64,000 nt of DNA. Origin: Priestia megaterium NBRC 15308 = ATCC 14581. GTDB lineage: Bacteria; Bacillota; Bacilli; Bacillales; Bacillaceae_H. The stretch spans positions 310,001 through 374,000 of the forward strand of contig NZ_CP009920.1 of NCBI RefSeq assembly GCF_000832985.1. Reading direction: 5' to 3'. The translations under genes were made by a program, and so were the position numbers. The notes below the pieces were generated by a model. The model worked only from the letters and a program-made list of their open reading frames with translations, searched no databases and had not been told where the DNA came from. This document shows, piece after piece, positions 61,141 through 64,000 of the stretch (positions within the stretch are counted from its first letter, which is position 1; every line of letters begins with the position of its first letter).

Positions 61141-61187
61141 GTAGGATAAGTATTTAATGTGTTTATTGATGATATAGATTATCCTAC
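61141..61187. repeat. Inverted repeat beside recombination-like site 3
   Basis: GTAGGATAA at 61141-61149 and TTATCCTAC at 61179-61187 are exact complements with a 29-base AT-rich spacer. It lies next to the 20-base repeat and may be part of the recombinase target or a promoter region. Confidence 0.4.
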
Positions 61188-61192
61188 AATAA

Positions 61193-61219
61193 AATTTCGT
61201 AGAAGTCAACATAAACGAA
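61193..61219. repeat. Recombination-site-like repeat, copy 3
   Basis: AATTTCGTAGAAGTCAACAT then AAACGAA. The left 20 bases equal copy 1; the right arm equals copy 2. It marks the right edge of the RNA islet. Confidence 0.68.
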
Positions 61220-61376
61220 AAAATAACTCCTAACCCTCAATGTTTTATTGATGTACTGTTGTTGGGAAGGGATTTCTTTGAAAGATGGAAGTTATAAGGA
61301 GTCGCGTTTCATTATATTGAGTCATCCACTTAAAAGTGAAGTTCATTATGATTAGATTTTTATACAACCTTGATCT

Positions 61377-61407
61377 AACCACACTTTTCTGATGTGGTTA
61401 TTTTTTC
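61377..61407 (+). terminator. Terminator-like hairpin, plus strand
   Basis: AACCACAC/GTGTGGTT-type hairpin followed by ATTTTTT. No clear gene precedes it; a 25-codon frame from TTG 61281 (GGGAAGGGATT upstream) is the only candidate. Confidence 0.5.
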
Positions 61408-61445
61408 TTCTCATCCTCTCTCGATAAAAATAACAGAAAAATAAA

Positions 61446-61474
61446 AAAGCCTAAATAAAGCGGCTTTTTTATTT
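61446..61474 (-). terminator. Terminator of the sspH-like gene
   Basis: AAAAAAGCC/GGCTTTTTT hairpin just past the stop codon. Confidence 0.75.
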
Positions 61475-61484
61475 TAAGAGTAAA

Positions 61485-61664
61485 TTATTGTTCTGCTAGT
61501 TCAGATATAGAAACACTTTGCTTATTATTTGGTTCATCCAGGTTATGAATTGTAGCTACCCCATTTTGTTGGTCTACATGCTCAATGTAAATACTTTTCC
61601 CGTTATATATTACATTGGCCATGTCCACTGAATCGGCAATTTCTTGTGCTCTTTGTGCATCCAT
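61485..61664 (-). CDS. sspH: H-type small acid-soluble spore protein (SspH family)
   Basis: The 59-residue product starts MDAQRAQEIADSVDMANVIY and contains IYIEHVDQQNGVATIHNL, the SspH pattern (QRA.EI..S.DMANV.Y.G..VYI.HVD). SspH is made in the forespore and stored in spores. GGAGGCTAGATAAAG precedes ATG 61664. It is too short for a 60-residue ORF cutoff. Confidence 0.87.
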   Translation of the reverse strand: MDAQRAQEIADSVDMANVIYNGKSIYIEHVDQQNGVATIHNLDEPNNKQSVSISELAEQ

Positions 61665-61785
61665 CTTTATCTAGCCTCCTTTTTATTTATGACAGTGAAA
61701 GTATTTGTTTTTAATTAATTTTTATGCATTTAATTCCTCCATACAAAATCAATTTTAATTTTTCAAATGAGACATAAAGCAGTAA

Positions 61786-61824
61786 AAAAACTATCTCCTT
61801 TATTATTTGAGATAGCTTTTTATT
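61786..61824 (-). terminator. Terminator of the 29-residue protein gene
   Basis: Minus strand CTATCTC...GAGATAGTTTTTTT hairpin. Confidence 0.75.
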
Positions 61825-61836
61825 TTATTATTCAAT

Positions 61837-61926
61837 TTAATCTTCTTCTGGAATCTTAATTAAAATGGCTATAGCTATTGTTGCCAAAAATATAACCCCT
61901 AAAGTTAGCAATAGACTCGTACTCAT
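61837..61926 (-). CDS. Very small membrane protein, 29 aa
   Basis: ATG 61926 follows GGGTAGATGAGGCAC. The product is one membrane helix (LLLTLGVIFLATIAIAILI) with a KIPEED tail, followed by a terminator. Its clean transcription unit supports a real small protein. Function unknown. Confidence 0.5.
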   Translation of the reverse strand: MSTSLLLTLGVIFLATIAIAILIKIPEED

Positions 61927-62189
61927 GTGCCTCATCTACCCTTCTCTCTTCATCCCTATGATTCCATTTTAGCAGAGGAAATTAGTTAATAAAACTGGAA
62001 ATGATAGCGTTTTACTAAAAAATTATACATGTTAAGATAATGTAGTTGTTTTAACTCAACCAATGTATTCAACTTTTTGCTTGAATAGAGCAAGCTACCT
62101 TTTTCCTATTTTGGGGTAGCCCTTTTTTTATCGTGATAAAATAAAATGTTGTTTTGGATCTATTCCTTCCTACCCTCGGTTTACATTCG

Positions 62190-62450
62190 TTATTTACGAA
62201 TCTGTTCAATCTCTTCTTCTGTAAGCTCCGTTAATTCAGATATTGTTTGATTATCCATACCTTTTTGCAGCATTCTTAATGCTACTCTCTTAATAGCTCT
62301 TTTTCCCCCTTGCTTTTCAGCTTTTTTTAATGTCAATTTTTCATCTACTTGGAATTCCTGGTTTACTTCATAAGTCATTAACATTTGGGGATCCTCAGTT
62401 ACACGTGCCCATTCATTCATCGCGTTTTTCAACGTTTGATCTTTCTCCAT
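62190..62450 (-). pseudogene. C-terminal remnant of an Rpn family (PD-(D/E)XK) recombination-promoting nuclease
   Basis: The 86-residue frame matches only the tail of Rpn/YhgA-like proteins: NEWARVTEDPQMLMTYEVNQEF, a Lys/Glu-rich linker, then ALRMLQKGMDNQTISELTELTEEEIEQIRK. The catalytic N-terminal domain is missing. ATG 62450 has TGGAGGAAGTTGTA upstream, so it could still be made as a small protein; short Rpn C-terminal products are known. Confidence 0.62.
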
Positions 62451-62465
62451 TACAACTTCCTCCAA

Positions 62466-62806
62466 AAATGAGTAAAATCTTCATCTCTTGACACTTTAAA
62501 CAACAGTAATTGTTTTACTAATTATGTGTCTCTTTTACGATACTATTCTCACCTATTCCAAAATCAAATTAATCCCATAAAGCTTGTCCGTTCACCCTAA
62601 AACTAAAAAAGAGTAATTACTGCATTAGGGGAGGTGTAGGTAGTAATGTAAGATGTGCTCGGTTGTTTATATGCCGAGGTTAGCTTGGTGATAAATAGGG
62701 TTTTGATTCAGAAGCAACTAACAAATTATTTATTTAATTTATATGTTTTTTCTTATAGTTGCACATATTAAAAACAATACTAAATGAAAGCGAGATGAGA
62801 TAAGTA
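62466..62806. other. Intergenic region, nothing recognised
   Basis: About 340 bp, AT-rich, with a GGGGAGGTG ribosome-site-like sequence at 62629 that leads to no ORF. No RNA family was recognised. Confidence 0.35.
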
Positions 62807-62962
62807 ATGTCAAAACAAGGGATACAGAAAAAGAATCAGACAAGAGAGCAAGTAGAGAAGCAAGATAAAAGAAATGATGTCGAATTAGGCAATGAATTTC
62901 AAACTGGCAACACAAGTTCTCAGAGCCAGAAAAAAAGTGGACGCCAAGTAAATAAAAAATAA
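62807..62962 (+). CDS. Gamma-type SASP-like small protein, 51 aa
   Basis: The product is hydrophilic and rich in Gln, Lys and Ser (QKKNQTREQVEKQDKRND, then LGNEFQTG, then SSQSQKKSGRQVNKK). The Gln-rich style and NEF resemble the TEF cut site of gamma-type spore proteins, but the match is weak. GAGATGAGATAAGTA precedes ATG 62807 and a strong terminator follows. Confidence 0.5.
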   Translation: MSKQGIQKKNQTREQVEKQDKRNDVELGNEFQTGNTSSQSQKKSGRQVNKK

Positions 62963-62983
62963 ATTTAACCTTTCAAAGATAAT

Positions 62984-63028
62984 AAGAAACCTCAGTTCAA
63001 ATTTATGACTTGAACCGAGGTTTCTTTT
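62984..63028 (+). terminator. Rho-independent terminator
   Basis: AAGAAACCTCaGTTCAA/TTGAACcGAGGTTTCTTTT hairpin after the small hydrophilic protein gene. Confidence 0.85.
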
Positions 63029-63167
63029 ATAGAGTGAAGAAGAATTATACGAAAAACAGGCACCAAGCTAAAGAGAATTTGAATTCTATTATGGAAACAG
63101 AATTCAAATAAAAAAGTGTAACTTAACATAACCACTCTTTTCGAAACTTATAATAAAAACGACCTTT

Positions 63168-64000
63168 TTATGAATACGATATTATCTTATATCTCTTTTT
63201 ATATTTACCCTCAAATTTTCTAACCTGATTCTCTGTATAAAAGTGTGCTACTTTATATTCGTCGTTATTATAGGCTTCTGCGATTCTAAGAGGTTGTTTA
63301 ACATCTTTTGGATAGTAAGTCGGCATTATGGTCGATATACGATTATAAGTCAGAACACCTGTATTTTTGCTTTTTTCACGATTTAGTAGATAAAGTCCTT
63401 TAAATATTGCTTCAAATCGTCCCGAAGAGGTTTTTGCATATGCGAATAGCGCGATCTTCTGATTCAGCTGATACATTCTTTTTTGAAAGTAGGTTTCGTT
63501 CTCTTCTGGAATTGTATTATATTCAATAAATATTTCCTCATTTTCAAGAAGTTGATTGTTCCACGTTTCATTAGGGAAAAATTTTAATCTTTTAATATCT
63601 GTATCTTCTTCAAACTTGTGCGGCGCGCCGCTTTTTTGAATCCCGTGAGCATAGCCAGCTCCGAACACATTGCAACAGTCTGCAACTAACCGTAAAGAAA
63701 CATTGTCATCAGCATCTATATATCCTTGTTCAATATAAGTATTTGGATCATATTCCTTCTCCAAATCCCATGGAATAAACCATTTCTCCTTTGTTAGCAG
63801 ATTAATTTTTTCTACTACCTGGTCGATCTTTTCGTGAATCTTTTCAAGAGATTGAGTAGCATCTATTCTGATAAATTCACAATCTAACGCATTCACAATA
63901 TCGTTTTTTCTAATTTCATCCAGTGTTTGATTTATATCATTCTTATGATGGGCTTCATCAATTTCAACCGCCAAATTAAACTGCGGAAAATACAAATCAA
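63168..64000 (-). CDS. PD-(D/E)XK-like (DUF559-type) nuclease protein, 5' end outside window
   Basis: The frame is open to the right edge, so the N-terminus is missing. The visible start DLYFPQFNLAVEIDEAHHKND, followed by RKNDIVNALDCEFIRIDA, is the core of very-short-patch-repair and DUF559-type endonucleases (D...VEIDxxxH). The rest (about 100-277) has no motif I recognise. It may belong to a defence or restriction gene lying beyond the window. There is no ribosome site at the nominal TTG 63995. Confidence 0.6.
   Translation of the reverse strand, partial: DLYFPQFNLAVEIDEAHHKNDINQTLDEIRKNDIVNALDCEFIRIDATQSLEKIHEKIDQVVEKINLLTKEKWFIPWDLEKEYDPNTYIEQGYIDADDNVSLRLVADCCNVFGAGYAHGIQKSGAPHKFEEDTDIKRLKFFPNETWNNQLLENEEIFIEYNTIPEENETYFQKRMYQLNQKIALFAYAKTSSGRFEAIFKGLYLLNREKSKNTGVLTYNRISTIMPTYYPKDVKQPLRIAEAYNNDEYKVAHFYTENQVRKFEGKYKKRYKIISYS

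Noticed and set aside
63078-63110. Inverted repeat TTTGAATTCT/AGAATTCAAA as a terminator
   Set aside because: No T run on either side at the right distance; left unassigned.

Overview
The window reads as chromosome of a low-GC, spore-forming Bacillaceae, most likely Priestia (Bacillus) megaterium or a close relative. The support is sequence style and gene content: GGAGG-type ribosome sites, an H-type small acid-soluble spore protein, an RsbR-type stressosome protein, sigma-B-like promoters, S-box and B12 riboswitches, an AraR-type regulator, and many proteins of Bacillus-specific DUF families. The species call is inference; no database was searched.

Layout. 1-9.5 kb: cell wall carboxypeptidase (cut by the window edge), AGE-family sugar epimerase, CorA transporter, RsbR paralogue, then a general-stress block (an SDR and a YflT-like protein divergently transcribed from two sigma-B-like promoters) and a secreted M14 carboxypeptidase. 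10-24 kb: AlkC DNA glycosylase, acetyltransferases, a two-gene sodium:solute symporter, GntR and DeoR regulators, small membrane proteins, and two C-terminal gene remnants (SDR, GerAB). 24-34 kb: more small membrane proteins, an acetate transporter, and metE behind a long leader carrying an S-box and an adenosylcobalamin riboswitch in series, each with its own terminator. 34-41.3 kb: arabinose locus (MFS sugar transporter, araA, araD, an FGGY kinase, divergent araR) with AraR-like operators and cre sites. 41-58 kb: HD hydrolase, FeoA with FeoB split into two overlapping ORFs, several secreted or membrane proteins, an ECF sigma/DUF4179 pair, an S66 LD-carboxypeptidase gene broken by a stop codon, an NlpC/P60 hydrolase, a MOSC protein and a NupC-type nucleoside transporter.

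58.4-61.2 kb is the odd part. On the minus strand it holds, in order of transcription, an unclassified structured RNA, an SRP RNA, a 5S rRNA, a tyrosine recombinase gene, and nine tRNA or tRNA-like genes. Some tRNAs look normal. Three are clearly altered: a Glu-type scaffold with a UUU anticodon and poor anticodon stem, an Ile-type with a broken acceptor stem, and a Cys-type whose D arm is replaced by another hairpin. A 20-base sequence occurs exactly on both sides of the recombinase/5S/SRP/structured-RNA block, and a closely related palindromic version lies just upstream of the recombinase. No 16S or 23S is present. This looks like a recombinase-associated islet of translation and secretion RNAs, or the eroded end of a tRNA array into which such a cassette moved.

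From 61.4 kb to the end are an sspH-like gene, tiny ORFs, a truncated Rpn-type nuclease tail and a partial PD-(D/E)XK-like protein, so the right end also looks accessory. A dispersed intergenic repeat of about 230-335 bp occurs five times across the window, with GC-rich hairpin cores, terminator-like hairpins and related AGAGGYTG-type ends.
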